Shown one piece after another: positions 46,004-64,000 of a DNA stretch of 64,000 nt. This DNA is from Larimichthys crocea (taxonomy: Eukaryota; Chordata; Actinopteri; Sciaenidae). The first letter of the stretch is position 1, and the number at the start of each line of letters is the position of its first letter. The notes beneath the pieces are model-generated. The model ran no database searches. It was not told the DNA's origin and was given only the letters and a program-made list of their open reading frames with translations. The stretch is taken from assembly GCF_000972845.2 (NCBI RefSeq), contig NC_040012.1, positions 12,026,930-12,090,929 on the forward strand, in the 5' to 3' direction. A program made the position numbers and the translations under genes.

Positions 46004-48835
46004 GATATTTCGCCAGCACTGTACCTGTGTTTTTACATTTACTGCTGTATAAATTGGGTACATTCTACGCTACTACTGCCAAATGTTTCCCTAAGCATAC
46101 CGCAGCATTTCACATTGAACATGTGTGTTTTTTCATGCCTTCAAGGGAGCCAATATGTCAGTCCAATTTGAGAATGAACTTGCAGAGATTTGAAACTTTG
46201 CCTCGGATAAGTTGATGTATTACAGTAAATATTTTTGAACATTATTTATGAATTATTGAATCAGTAGTACTAACATGGCGTGATAATTCAACTGAAACTA
46301 CGGACTGCTTTGAAGTGTTTTCCAGGTGATGCATTTGAGTGCTGACAAGAATGATTAAAACCTTGAAAGCAAACATAAACACTTCCCATGTACCTGAACT
46401 GGTACTTGTGGGCTGTTTCTAAATAGTTAGAATAGCTAAATAATAGTAATAATGTAACTGGGATTAGTTTTTTTTTTAGTTTGGTTTTACACTATCTGAA
46501 CATTTTTCAACATTACTAAGGCACAACATGTCCTATCAAAACAGCTTTTGTATCACTGGAACACTGACAACCTGCCGCATTCATGCAGAGATAATTGCCA
46601 TGTGTCAAAAGCCGGCAGACACACAGGCAAACAACTCAGACAATTTTAAAATTGCACAAAAAAAATGTTTATGCATAAACAAAATGGCCTAAATATGAAT
46701 AATAAAACTCACACATGTAAATTGAGGCATTTCTGGTCCGAGTCTGATGTATCCTGAATGTGGCGTGCCTAACTAGAATACAGTGACTTGTTAAAAGCCT
46801 GGAAATAAAGGGAGTAAAAACTCAGCAAAATGTTGTTATGCTAAGATGCTAGCAAATAATTCCTTACATGCAAATCACAGAAACGTTCAACAAGAGTCTC
46901 CGAGTGTGACTTCAGTATTCAATCACCTTTTAGCTATGCTTTTGTCCACAAACCTCTGTGGAAGATGTTTGTATTTCTTCTCCGGCACTAGTTTACATCA
47001 GCTCTCTGCAACTGAATTTTGACAATCACTGTACAGTCATTTTGTTTGAGGTCTTTGCTGTAAACAGCTGCTTATGGGTTTATACAGAGGGGTTGATGAA
47101 AGCAGTGAGACTCAACAATATGGTTACAACTGTGGACTGGAAAACTCTGCAGGGTGATCTTACTCCTAAATCATTTTGTTTCACTTCACTTGATGAAAAT
47201 GTGAATTTGGTAGCTTCATGCATTAAAACATTTGTTGTTAAGCAGCTGTTATCCAAGGCAAGTCTCAGTTGTGGGAGCTTCCCATCAGCACTTTAAAACA
47301 TTATAAAACAATCAAAGCCTTTCATGCAACCATTAACATAACCTTCACTAAGAATAACGATGACTAAATGTCCATTATGATGGATTACCCTTTTCAAGCA
47401 AGTCTCTGATGTTGATTTTCATACCATACTCAAATGAACTGAAACCAGTGGCTGTCTGGGAGGTAGAAAAAAAAATGCATTCATCAATCTAAAAACATAT
47501 GGAGCTCAAGTCAAGGGGCTCATAGGTCAAAGGCTGAAAAGTCAAGGAGGTTTGACTTCTAAGACATATGGTGAGCTGTCATTGGGTTTCTACAGTCTAC
47601 ATTATAACCTGTGTGAGAAAGTGGGTCAAAAACTTGCTATAACCGCGCAGTGTGCAAGACTTGTGGTTTCGTCCTTTCATGTAAAACCAGAAGTGAGTCA
47701 AGACAAGTCGTTTGTCATGGCGATCTTATATAGCTTAAACCCAGCGCCATAAATGATTACGACCAATGTCATGTCTTATCAGTTCTGGCATTACATGGGC
47801 TTTACAGCACGGTGGCTCAGGTTTAATATTATCATAGGTCATTTACTGCTCTGTTTACATTGCTTTGAAGGATTTATATCCGGCCTACTCACTGTCCAGT
47901 ATTCATGCAAAAGGGGCTTATGTCGGCCCCAGAAGTGGAAAGATTGGGGATGGAAACAGTTGCGTTGAGGGCAACACTCTTGCTCGGGTTGAGGCGGGGG
48001 AGGCAGACATTTAAAAGAGCTTACTGCTGTAGCTTTCACTCTGGCTTTGATTGTCTTTGCTTTGATCTGGTTTGGGGCAGCCATGTTGTGCAGTGTTATC
48101 CTCCCATAATCTCTGCCATCTCTGAAACGCTGCAGTGGAAAAGACACTGGCTGGGGTTTTTCTGTCTCTGCACTGCTTTGGCCAATATTTCTGCCCTCAC
48201 AGTGAGCAAGAATCACCCATCTATGAGTAAAAACTGAAGAAAAATCTTCTGTAGCAACACTGAATACATAAAAACAAACAAACACACACGGTTCAAGCTG
48301 TCGAGGAAGTAAATAATAAAATTATTTATTGCAGAATATACAAGTCTGACTCTGGCAAGGTGACCTGAACCTGTCTTGCCGTACTTTGCTCTTCGACTTC
48401 CTCTTGCATGCCCTGTTTTCTTAACGAATCAACCCTCCACTTAATCAAATGCAACATTACCTTCCCTTCAGCAACTAAAACAGTGCACTACAGAGAAGCT
48501 GTTATGTGCTGTTTTCTAGGGAGGTGGGTGGGCTGGAGGGGTGTTCTGAGCAGCACTAAAGCACAACTTCAAAGGGATATTGTGCATCTATCCCAAATTA
48601 GCTGCCTGAGCAACTGTCTGAGCACTTTGAGACCATCCTCTGTTGGTAAGAATACATTATCTTGCGGTTGTGAAATTACAGGCATTTATGTTGTAGTGCA
48701 CGACCGAGCCAGCCGAAGGACAAAAAACTTGGATATGCCCCGCACGACGCCTCAAAGGAGACCTGGTACCGTGAATAGTGCCTGAATAGAGGCAGGCCCT
48801 TATGGTTTACAGATCAACATTCCCAGACTGTATTT

Positions 48836-48860
48836 TATATATATATATATATATATATAT
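48836..48860. repeat. (TA)n microsatellite
   Basis: About 12 TA units. Confidence 0.9.
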
Positions 48861-51139
48861 GATACTAAGATGCCCAGAGCTCACCCTGCTTGGAGAGAAG
48901 AGGGCAGCAAGCTGCAAACTCAAGCATTAATCCTCGAGGTTACAAAACAAAAATGAGAAGTGAAGATAAGGCGTGTTCTGGATATTTATTGCTCATGCTT
49001 CCTCCGTTTTCCCCCCCCCTTTCATTTTTGAACATCTTATTTAAGCAAAATAAAAATGTAGCTACATGCAAGTTAGACTTCAGGCCTTTGCAACAGGTCA
49101 CTTGAGCCTCTTGTCCAGGATCCAAAGTATATATTCAACAGAAATATATTGACTGGGAGTGCTGTCATCCGTGTTGACACACATTTGGAAGACTTTCTGC
49201 AGTTTGCACATGATTTGTATCACCTGCATATCATTAAACCATGTGCATTTGCTTGCAGTGTGAGCTACAACAAAGTCAGGACCTACATCATACTGAAATA
49301 TCTGATCAGTCTGCAGCTGAGGACAATACAACGCAGTCCTCACTCCTCAGTGCTGTTTTCTTTATCTTAATTACATAAACAAATGCATGATTAAAAGTTG
49401 TACTGAAGCTCTACGCCAGCTGTTTGAGGCAGGCTGACACAGCTGTATACATGTGTCTTTGCACACTAAATCAAATGTCCCATTGTGCTCATCTGGAGTG
49501 AATTAGGCTGAGGGAGGGAGGGGGACCTAGAGGCTTTGATATACAGAGGAGGAAATGGGTAATGTCCTGGAACCACATGGAACATCCTAATAGGAGCTGG
49601 TGACTGATAAGATGGAGATAACCAGATCATTGCTGTCTGTCTGCAACCTGTAGGCCTAACCTTCTCTTTCATTAACAAGCTCAAAACTTACAGAAATAGT
49701 GCTGATTTTAACACAGCAAGACATAGTTAGCTCCTTTTTTTAAAATCAGAAAATCTGTGTTAAATCAGGGTTAGCAGTAAAAGTCACCATTTAGGCATTG
49801 CCAACCCAATCATGCATGCTACACCCAGAAAGAAAAACAGAAAATGAGAGATTTTTAAACAAAATGAGTTCAATAATTGGACTCTCCATGTTTCAGTAAT
49901 CCTAAAATGATAGAAGTAAGCTTGCCATTGCAATGTTGTTGGTTTGAATATCAGCAAGAGGAAAGAAATTTAGGGATCCAGTGACAACCAGAAGCTGGAG
50001 AGCTGCAAATATCACACACCCCACTCCCTATAAATTCAGTTGATGTGCTGTGGAGGAAGGCACTCAAGCCCCAACCACTGGAGTGGAGTTGGTCTGTAGC
50101 CAACAGAGGAAATCTGTGGTTGTACTAGGCAGCTCCTGTGTGAATGTGTAGCAGGGTGTGTCTGAAATGCAGCCACTCTACCCAATATTTCAATTGCCTG
50201 GACAAATAAAGGCTCAAAATAGTGTTAAAGTTATAATATGCCTTACACTGGCCATCTTTGTAAACAAGTTAACCTAGATTCCTGGTTGCAGCGAAAAAAC
50301 GAAAAAAACAAAAAAAATCATAATAATTATCATGTGTGTTGTTAAAACTAGATGTGTCAGGCTGAAATAATGCAGTGCGGTCTGTAGTTACAACTGTAAA
50401 AAGACCAAATCAGACAACAAGGGAAGATATGACTTTTCCATTCATTCATTTAAGGGCATAAATCATTCCCTTTGAAGCAAAGCCGAGCCTGTTTGCAAGG
50501 AACATAAGAAAGCCAATATGGAGAGCAGCTGGTCAGCTGGGATGAACATGACATGCTGTTTCTTGGGAAAGAAAACAGAAAGAAAGGAGAAATGGGGAGA
50601 TAAAAGAGTGAAAACAGATGAGCGTCACATCCAATAACCAAAATATCTCCTCACAGGCTAGCATTCATTTTTGGTGGAAAAACAACACGAAGCAGTCTGC
50701 TTTGTTTGATGAGTGAAGAACTCTTGGATAGCTATGGATACACAATATACTTCTCTTTTTCAAACTATTGGACACGCTGCAGCTCTAACAGGACATGCTA
50801 CACTATCACTATCAAAGTGCGACTGACTTACAAGAGAAAGCAGTGTTTGTCAATCTAATTCACACAGTAGACAACCAGCAGACTTGCATCAGTCAAAAGC
50901 AATATAATTAGGGACAACTGGCCGCAAAGAACTTAAAATAGGAAATTAAATCAAGTCCCTGTGACTGCAGTCAAGGCAAAAAAACATCACTGCACTCAGA
51001 ACTGACGCAGGTTTTCATCACAGGTTATGTAACAGAGATCTGCTGCCCTCTTGTGTACTTAAGTATAATTTCAACACAACTTGATGCTTGGCAACCAGAG
51101 GGGAGTACATGGTAATGTTATACTACCACATATTATATC

Positions 51140-51500
51140 CAGTAATGGAGGAAATATTCAGAACCTTCATTTAAGTATAAGTAGAAATACAACACTGTAA
51201 TATGACCTCATTGTATAGTGTAGTAGTAGAATAGTATACCAGCAAAATGTACTAAAGGTAAAGTAAGTAAAAGCACTCGAATGCAGAATAGAGATCATAT
51301 TGTAGGGTAATTACTATATTACTGATGTACTAATGTGTAATTGACATTTCACGGTTGCAGCTGGTTGAGGTGGAGATCATTTGAACTTTCCTTTACAATA
51401 ATTGGTATAATCTCATCTCTCAAAGATCATTATATGTTTTGTGTATAAAATTGGTCATTTGTTCTCAAGTATAGTATTTAGTTCCATTCCACCACTTGTT
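51140..51500 (+). mobile_element. hAT-like MITE, near full length
   Basis: Left end CAGTAATGGAGGAAATATTC and right end GTTCCATTCCACCACTTG are imperfect terminal inverted repeats. Internal words TTTAAGTATAAGTAGAAATAC, AAAGTAAGTAAAAGCACTCG and TATGTTTTGTGTATAAAATTG-like pieces match the same family as the element at 13438. Confidence 0.65.
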
Positions 51501-51763
51501 TATGTTACACTGTACACTGTGCATCCCTCTGAAAAGTGCCGTTCATTAACTGACAGGCTCAAATCTCCTATTCTGAATGTAAATCGGTGAATTACACACG
51601 ACGTAAATGATCTTGAACTTTGCTTCAACGTTCTGTAGATGTTCAAAGTGTTGATGACAAACTAAGAAGTAGTTGCAGAGAGTTGCAGATATCACAGTCA
51701 GTTTGTTTTGTGGGTCAAATCTTTAATCTTTCAAAGATTAAAAAAACCGAGGAGCTATAAGGC

Positions 51764-51960
51764 TTGGTTACTCAATAGATTAGTTTGATCGAGAGATAAT
51801 TCATTCAAATTATTTAGGTTACGTGAAAATACAAATGATTCAGTGGTTTTCAAAAATTAGGATTTTCTGCTTTTCTTTGTTTTAAATCATTATAAATTGA
51901 ATATCTTGAGGTTTTTGTTTTTTGGTCGGACAAAACAAGACATCTGCAGATTTAATAGTA
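51764..51960 (-). repeat. AATCGATTA-type interspersed repeat, partial, reverse
   Basis: Contains GGTCGGACAAAACAAGACAT and CTGCAGATTT, the reverse complement of the family's central part. Confidence 0.6.
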
Positions 51961-53032
51961 AAATAAATGAATAATAAAAAATAGCTTAACTAAAAACTGT
52001 AAGTGGAGTGTAATTAACACTTTTGATGGCCCCTTTGTAACATATTTCGTAAGTCTATCTGAGGGAAAGTGTCATAACAAACCCACAGAAAGCCTGCATT
52101 CAAACAGGAAACAGCAATCATCAGACACCTTATCAAAATATGACAGCTGGCTGAGTGTGTCTGTGACGGAGGGAACCTCCCATGCCACATGTTGATGATA
52201 ATTAGACCCATGGTATCTGCATAGAGATGAGCAGTTCATCCATCCGAACCGCAAATTATTATAGTAACCTACAATCTACATTACCCTGCACATTGCTCTG
52301 AATTCTTAGACTTATCACCAGTTAACCAGACATTTCTAAACTTGCTGTTGGTCTTCATGGCACTGGGCAGATTTGACCTTCCAGCCATCAAATAGTTAAT
52401 GTCAATAGAAGTATTCAGATTCATTACTTGGTAAAAACATAAAAATACAATACCTCTAATAAAAGTCATGCATTCACAAATGTTAAGATCTTAAGAAACT
52501 GTACATAATATTATCATCAGACTGTACAGTTAGTATATATTGTATGTATTATATATTTATTATTACTGATAACATAGAAGTAGTGTTGAAATTGATATAT
52601 ATATAAGAAATTCAGCCACAAAATGTTCAATATATTTAAATATTTTGAGTTCAATATTATTATTTTGTATTCTGTGCACCCAGTGATACAAACAAAAAGA
52701 AGCTATAACTACAAATTGATCCAATTCATCTATATACTGTATATGCACAGTATGTATGTGAGCATTAAACTAAAACATCACATCAATGCATAAAATCCTT
52801 TATAAAAGCAATGTCAACAGATGAAATATCTAGACAAATAAAGAAACTTAAAAAGGCCAGACTCCTGGGGACAATAGATATACAAATGATTTCTACATAA
52901 GGTGCATTCATTTTAATTCAGGAACCTTCGAATGAACCTGAAACTCATCAGTAATCAGTCTGATTAAACACATCAAAGCAATATAATAGTATTTTTTTTA
53001 TTTTGTAACTGCTGGCTGATCTATTCTGATAC

Positions 53033-53067
<35 letters not shown>

Positions 53068-53203
53068 AGATTACAAAGTGGTTTACAAGGAAAACAATAA
53101 AAGGTCATAAACACGAGAGTTTGATCAATTAATTTTATGATTCTTACTTCACAAGCTGATGTGGAAACGTGTAACTAAAGTTTGAAAGCTTTCTAAACAG
53201 ACA
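51961..53203. other. intergenic with decayed MITE fragments
   Basis: A fragment at about 52400-52500 (GAAGTATTCAGATTCATTAC, AAAAGTCATGCATTCA) belongs to the hAT-like MITE family. A TG microsatellite lies at 53041-53067, preceded by a short TA run. No gene seen. Confidence 0.5.
53041..53067. repeat. (GT)n microsatellite
   Basis: About 13 units preceded by ATATAT. Confidence 0.92.
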
Positions 53204-53471
53204 ATACTTTAAGTAAAATTTGTGATTTTAGGTTATAGTTTAAAAAATGCACTTTTTATGACGTAATGTCAGAATTGTGTCTGTTTCTCTGTCAAGTCCT
53301 TCATGCTTGTCATACATTAATACATAAACTTGAAATGATGTGACACACAATAAGTCAAAGTAATATATGCAGGTAATGAAAGGTGACTTTAAATACTAGG
53401 TCATGATGGCTTTTAGGCTTTAAGCCATTAAAAAAATGGTAAAATTGCAGTTGTAGCCATTAACAGCTGGA
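53204..53471 (+). repeat. 265-bp direct repeat A, copy 1
   Basis: Starts ATACTTTAAGTAAAATTTGT and ends GCCATTAACAGCTGGA. Over 95 percent identical by eye to 54950-55214. Contains the near-palindrome TGACGTAATGTCA at 53259-53271, a CRE/ATF-like sequence. Confidence 0.93.
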
Positions 53472-53811
53472 CAAAAGGGGGAAAATAAGAGACTCAAACC
53501 TTTAAATAAACGTACACTTTTTCCATCAGCTGTCAGTTACAATTGAAGACTTTGTTGCTAGTAGCAACGCATACTGGCACAGCTCCCTGGCAGTTTAACT
53601 GTATTCAGCCTTTCAGATCTGCTATCAAGCAAATATTGTCAGGCGTCTACTCGAAAGATGCCCTCGCTGGAGCATAAACGTAAAGGTACAGATGTTTGGG
53701 ACTGTTGTTCATAGTTTGAAATGTGAATCTGTTATTTTTGTGATCAGATGACAACACACTGAAGCCACTAGCTTTGTGAGTCTAATTTTGCTCAGTTGTA
53801 ACTTAAGTGTT

Positions 53812-54178
53812 GTAACCATATTTGGAGTATTTGTTATATTTACTCCATTACATTTCAGGGGGAAATCTTCTAGCCTACTCTTTACTCCACTACATTTATC
53901 TGACCAATTTATAAACTATGATACTGTGCTATAGATTAGACCACCCAACAGTATATGAATAAAGTAGTAAAATGTGCTCCACTTCCACCAACAACATCGA
54001 AATGCTTCTTATGTGTTGAATATCGCTCTAATTCTGCTCAACAACTACTGTTACATTAATACTTCAAGCACATTTTGCTGTTAATATTTTTGTACGTTCA
54101 GTTATTGACTGTGAATGCAGGGCTTTTAGTTACTTTAATTAAAGTAATTAGTTACTTAGATTACTTCTTCCACAGTGA
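53812..54178 (-). mobile_element. hAT-like MITE, near full length
   Basis: Internal ATTACATTTCAGGGGGAAAT, TTTACTCCACTACATTTATC and the end ACTTCTTCCACAGTG match the family at 13438 and 51140. It sits between the two copies of repeat A. Confidence 0.65.
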
Positions 54179-54949
54179 AAACACAGTACATTAATTAAGA
54201 TTAATTAATGTGATACCTTTCCAATGAGGACTTACTTGATATGTACTTGGTTTCTTCTTGGTATGAGGGAGAATGGGATGTTAATGTCTTATTAATTAAC
54301 AGCTATGCTATACTTTTGTAAATCCAGTTTCTTGTTACTGTAAAACTAGCGTTTATTCATCTTGACAGTAACTTGGTCTAACTCTTGGTATCTCCTCTCT
54401 CTCTCTCTCATCTTAATTGGAAGTGTGTGCAGCACGCAGCATAGCCGTGATGCCATGTGCATATTAAGGGCAAAAGGTGTAGCATAAAATGGAAATATCT
54501 AAGTAGCAGCAATTCATGGCTGCACTTAATTACGAAGCTGTAACTTGACATCAAGGTTAAATAAAACCCTAAAAGTTGTACAGCTGTACCTGCAGGGCTC
54601 ATTATGGTTGCTGCAGTAATGTTGAATGCTCCTATTATTACTTCAGGTTGTAAAATGCAATTATGTAATTTTAACCGCATGATGTTAAATGTGGTCACAT
54701 TGTGAGAAAGTGAATGGCAACTAGAGGAGGAAGTTAAGACTGATAGGCAAACATTTTGGCACGATTCATAATTCCCTCAACTGGATACAGTTTGGTCAAG
54801 TGTGCTAGAATTTGTAACATATTTAAACAAATGTCATAGATTATTTTATATTTTAAAAGGTACTTCACATATTGGCTTGTCCCAAATGTGAAGATTTTTT
54901 CATTAAAATGCTGCTTACACATTAATACGGCTGCATAATTTTACATTTG

Positions 54950-55214
54950 ATACTTTAAGTAAAATTTGTGATTTTAGGTTATAGTTTAAAAAATGCACTT
55001 TTATGACGTAATGTCAAAATTGTGTCTGTTTCTCTGTCAAGTCCTTTATGCTTGTCATACATTAATACATAAACTTGAAATGATGTGAAACACAATAAGT
55101 CAAAGTAATATATGCAGGTAATGAAAGGTGACTTTAAATACTAGGTCATGATGGCTTTTAGGCTTTAAGCCATTAACACTGGTAAAATTGCAGTTGTAGC
55201 CATTAACAGCTGGA
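54950..55214 (+). repeat. 265-bp direct repeat A, copy 2
   Basis: Second copy of 53204-53471, 1.75 kb downstream in the same orientation. The CRE-like TGACGTAATGTCA is at 55004-55016. A decayed MITE fragment (AAAATGCTGCTTACACATTAA) lies directly upstream. Confidence 0.93.
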
Positions 55215-55275
55215 TTAGCAGTGGTGGAAAGAAACTCATTATGTTCACTCAAGTGCAATTTTGAGCTTTATGTAT

Positions 55276-56173
55276 GTGAGTATTTTCATTTTACCTTACT
55301 TTATGTCTTTATTTGAATGTAGTATTTTTACATTGTTCTTTTAGTACTTACTTAACTTAAATAATTTGATGACTTGTAAGTTTATTTAACTTATTTTATG
55401 TCTCATTTTGCTACTTTTTTTATTTACCTTTATTAAGTCTTATTAAAATATTATCGGTTTATCTGCCAAATCCTTCCTGTTTGTCACATATAAACACATA
55501 CAACTGCAACTCTGGCTAATAAAAAGTGTTATTGTCATGTGAGTATTTTCATTTTATCTTACTTTATGTCTTTATTTGAACGTAGTATTTTACATTGTTC
55601 TTTTAGTACTTACTTAACTTTGACGACTAAATCAAACTTATTTAACTTATTTTCTGGCCCTATGTCTGATTTTGCTATTTTTTATTTACCTTATTAAAAT
55701 ATTATCGGTTTCTCTGTCAAATCCTTCCTGTTTGTCACATATAAACACATAAATTTGCAACTGTAGCTGATAGAAAGTGTTATTGTCATGTGAGTATTTT
55801 CATTTTGTCTTACTTTATGTCTTTATTTGAATGTAGTATTTTACATTGTTCTTTTAGTACTTACTTAACTTTGACGACTAAATCAAACTTATTTAACTTA
55901 TTTTCTGGCCCTATGTCTGATTTTGCTACTTTTTTTAATTTACCTTATTGAAATATTATCGGTTTATCTGTCAGATCCTTCCTGTTTGTCACATATAAAC
56001 ACATAAATTTGCAACTGTAGCTGATATAAAGTGTTATTGTCATGTGAGTATTTTCATTTTATCTTACTTTATGTCTTTATTTGAATGTAGTATTTTACAT
56101 TGTTCTTTAACTTTGACGACTAAATCAAACTTATGGCCCAACTGTAGCTGATAGAAAGTGTTATTGTCATGGG
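55276..56173 (+). repeat. ~250-bp tandem array, about 3.5 copies
   Basis: Monomers start with GTGAGTATTTTCATTTT at 55276, 55539, 55790 and 56044, giving periods of 263, 251 and 254 bp. Each carries TTACTTTATGTCTTTATTTG, ACATTGTTCTTTTAGTACTT, ATTATCGGTTT and GTCACATATAAACACATA. The fourth is truncated by an internal deletion but keeps the end GATAGAAAGTGTTATTGTCAT. The monomer looks derived from a MITE 5' half (AGTGGTGGAAAGAAACTCAT at 55222) fused to a piece related to repeat A. The array ends ~0.3 kb before the prkacb promoter. Confidence 0.93.
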
Positions 56174-56219
56174 ATAAAAGTTTATAGGAACACTTAAAAA
56201 AACTAAACCACTAAAATAT

Positions 56220-56305
56220 TAGATCCTAATGGCATCAGTCTGTCAGTGTTATGGCCATAAAACACACCTTGAAGGCGCAGCTGTAATCAATTAACAGCTG
56301 GATCA
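56220..56305 (+). repeat. fragment related to the 3' end of repeat A
   Basis: Ends TCAATTAACAGCTGGATCA after GGCGCAGCTGTAATCA, resembling the last ~80 bases of repeat A (CAGTTGTAGCCATTAACAGCTGG-like). Identity is modest. Confidence 0.45.
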
Positions 56306-56439
56306 ACCACATAATACACAAATCAAACAAAGACGCCTTTGCTTTAGTTATATTTAGCCCTCTGGTAAAGTCAACACACGGGTGTTTTAAATGCCATCCC
56401 ATATCTGTGAATGCCTAAAAAAAAAACAAAAAAAGAAAA

Positions 56440-56841
56440 CGCGGAAGCCGAGTCAAGTTTTTCTGTTGTTTATCTCCACACGGACATCTCTGGCCAATCC
56501 CAGCGCTAACCATGCGGTGAATGCAGCTGGGTGCTGAGGGTTGTTGTGGAGGGGGAGCAGCCGAGACCGAGACACCGAGTGACCGCTAGCTTCATGTCAA
56601 CCGCGCAGACGTTACTCAACCAGCGAGAAGCGGAAGAGGGAGAGACACGAGAGAGAGCGAGAGAGACAGGGGGGGGGACCCTGCTCGGAAAGGGATATTT
56701 CTGCGCCGTTTGAACCCGACAGATATTTCACATCGATTTAAGGGTTTATTTTTTACTTAAACAAGAAAAGGAGCTCGGGAGTATCAGCTTAGCCAACCGC
56801 CATCTCTTCTCAGTCGGAGCGGCCGCCGTGTCTTCCTCACC
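56440..56841 (+). promoter_or_regulatory. prkacb: prkacb promoter and 5' UTR
   Basis: Switch from AT-rich repeats to GC- and CpG-rich DNA. A CCAAT box lies at about 56493-56497 (GGCCAATCC) and no TATA box is evident, typical of a housekeeping-type promoter. The start site probably lies between 56510 and 56600, followed by a purine-rich stretch (56630-56680) with a G run. Upstream ATGs at 56512 (stop after two codons), 56521 (22 codons) and 56594 (39 codons, stop 56711-56713) may be in the leader depending on the start site. TSS not determinable from sequence alone. Confidence 0.55.

Positions 56842-64000
<7,159 letters not shown>

Larger units (their letters stand above)
42021..51139. other. 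intergenic, no gene supported
   Basis: Nine kilobases with only microsatellites (43446-43484, 45975-46003, 48836-48860) and open frames up to 148 codons that lack any recognisable domain. The block at about 43770-44000 is non-repetitive with many TTAAT/CAAT words and may be a conserved element; untested. Confidence 0.45.

Noticed and set aside
47839..48285. 148-codon open frame on the minus strand, overlapped by a 110-codon + frame
   Set aside because: Neither reading shows a known protein, and the two overlap each other; treated as chance.
24434..56490. TTLL7 or another gene between the two loci
   Set aside because: No tubulin-tyrosine-ligase-like exon or other domain was recognised in any frame listed or read; this is absence by eye, not by search.

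Overview
The window is vertebrate nuclear DNA, most likely from a spiny-rayed (percomorph-like) teleost fish. Coding exons are short, bounded by GT/AG introns, and spell strongly conserved vertebrate proteins. Introns and spacers carry GT/CA microsatellites and several interspersed repeat families that I recognise from percomorph genomes by memory only. There is no prokaryotic or viral gene content.

Two protein genes are present, both on the + strand and both incomplete. (1) Positions 4334-24433 hold the last 13 coding exons (886 codons plus stop) of a latrophilin-type adhesion GPCR. They cover the GAIN domain, GPS cleavage site, seven-helix domain and a long cytoplasmic tail ending in a PDZ ligand. 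The tail motifs match ADGRL2 (LPHN2) better than ADGRL1 or ADGRL3. The 5' part of the gene lies upstream of the window. (2) Positions 56842-63392 hold the first nine coding exons (310 codons) of a cAMP-dependent protein kinase catalytic subunit. Diagnostic residues assign it to the C-beta gene prkacb, with the C-beta1-type myristoylated N terminus. The last ~41 codons lie beyond the right edge. The pair reproduces the ADGRL2-PRKACB neighbourhood of human 1p31 (an ADGRL1-PRKACA pair exists on 19p13), so each identification supports the other. The a or b teleost ohnolog cannot be decided here.

Layout: 1-4333 is an upstream adgrl2 intron with repeats and a cluster of GGTTAAT-like sites. 4334-24433 is adgrl2, whose larger introns hold MITE-like repeats, a near-perfect 26-bp hairpin and a ~660-bp foldback element. 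24434 to about 25640 is the presumed 3' UTR. 25640 to about 56490 is intergenic, with no gene I can support; TTLL7, which lies between the two genes in human as I recall, was not found. The last 5 kb of the spacer is a nested repeat complex: two 265-bp direct repeats, MITEs and a ~250-bp x 3.5 tandem array that ends about 0.3 kb before a CCAAT-type, GC-rich prkacb promoter. 56842-63392 is prkacb, and 63393-64000 is its last intron.

The most unusual structure is in prkacb intron 1. An inverted, indel-bearing copy of exon 1 with its 5' UTR and splice donor (57430-57696) abuts a 10-N gap. It is either a foldback assembly artefact or a real inverted duplication that would let the pre-mRNA fold on its own start codon. 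I found no clearly undescribed multi-gene system; the items worth follow-up are structural and regulatory.
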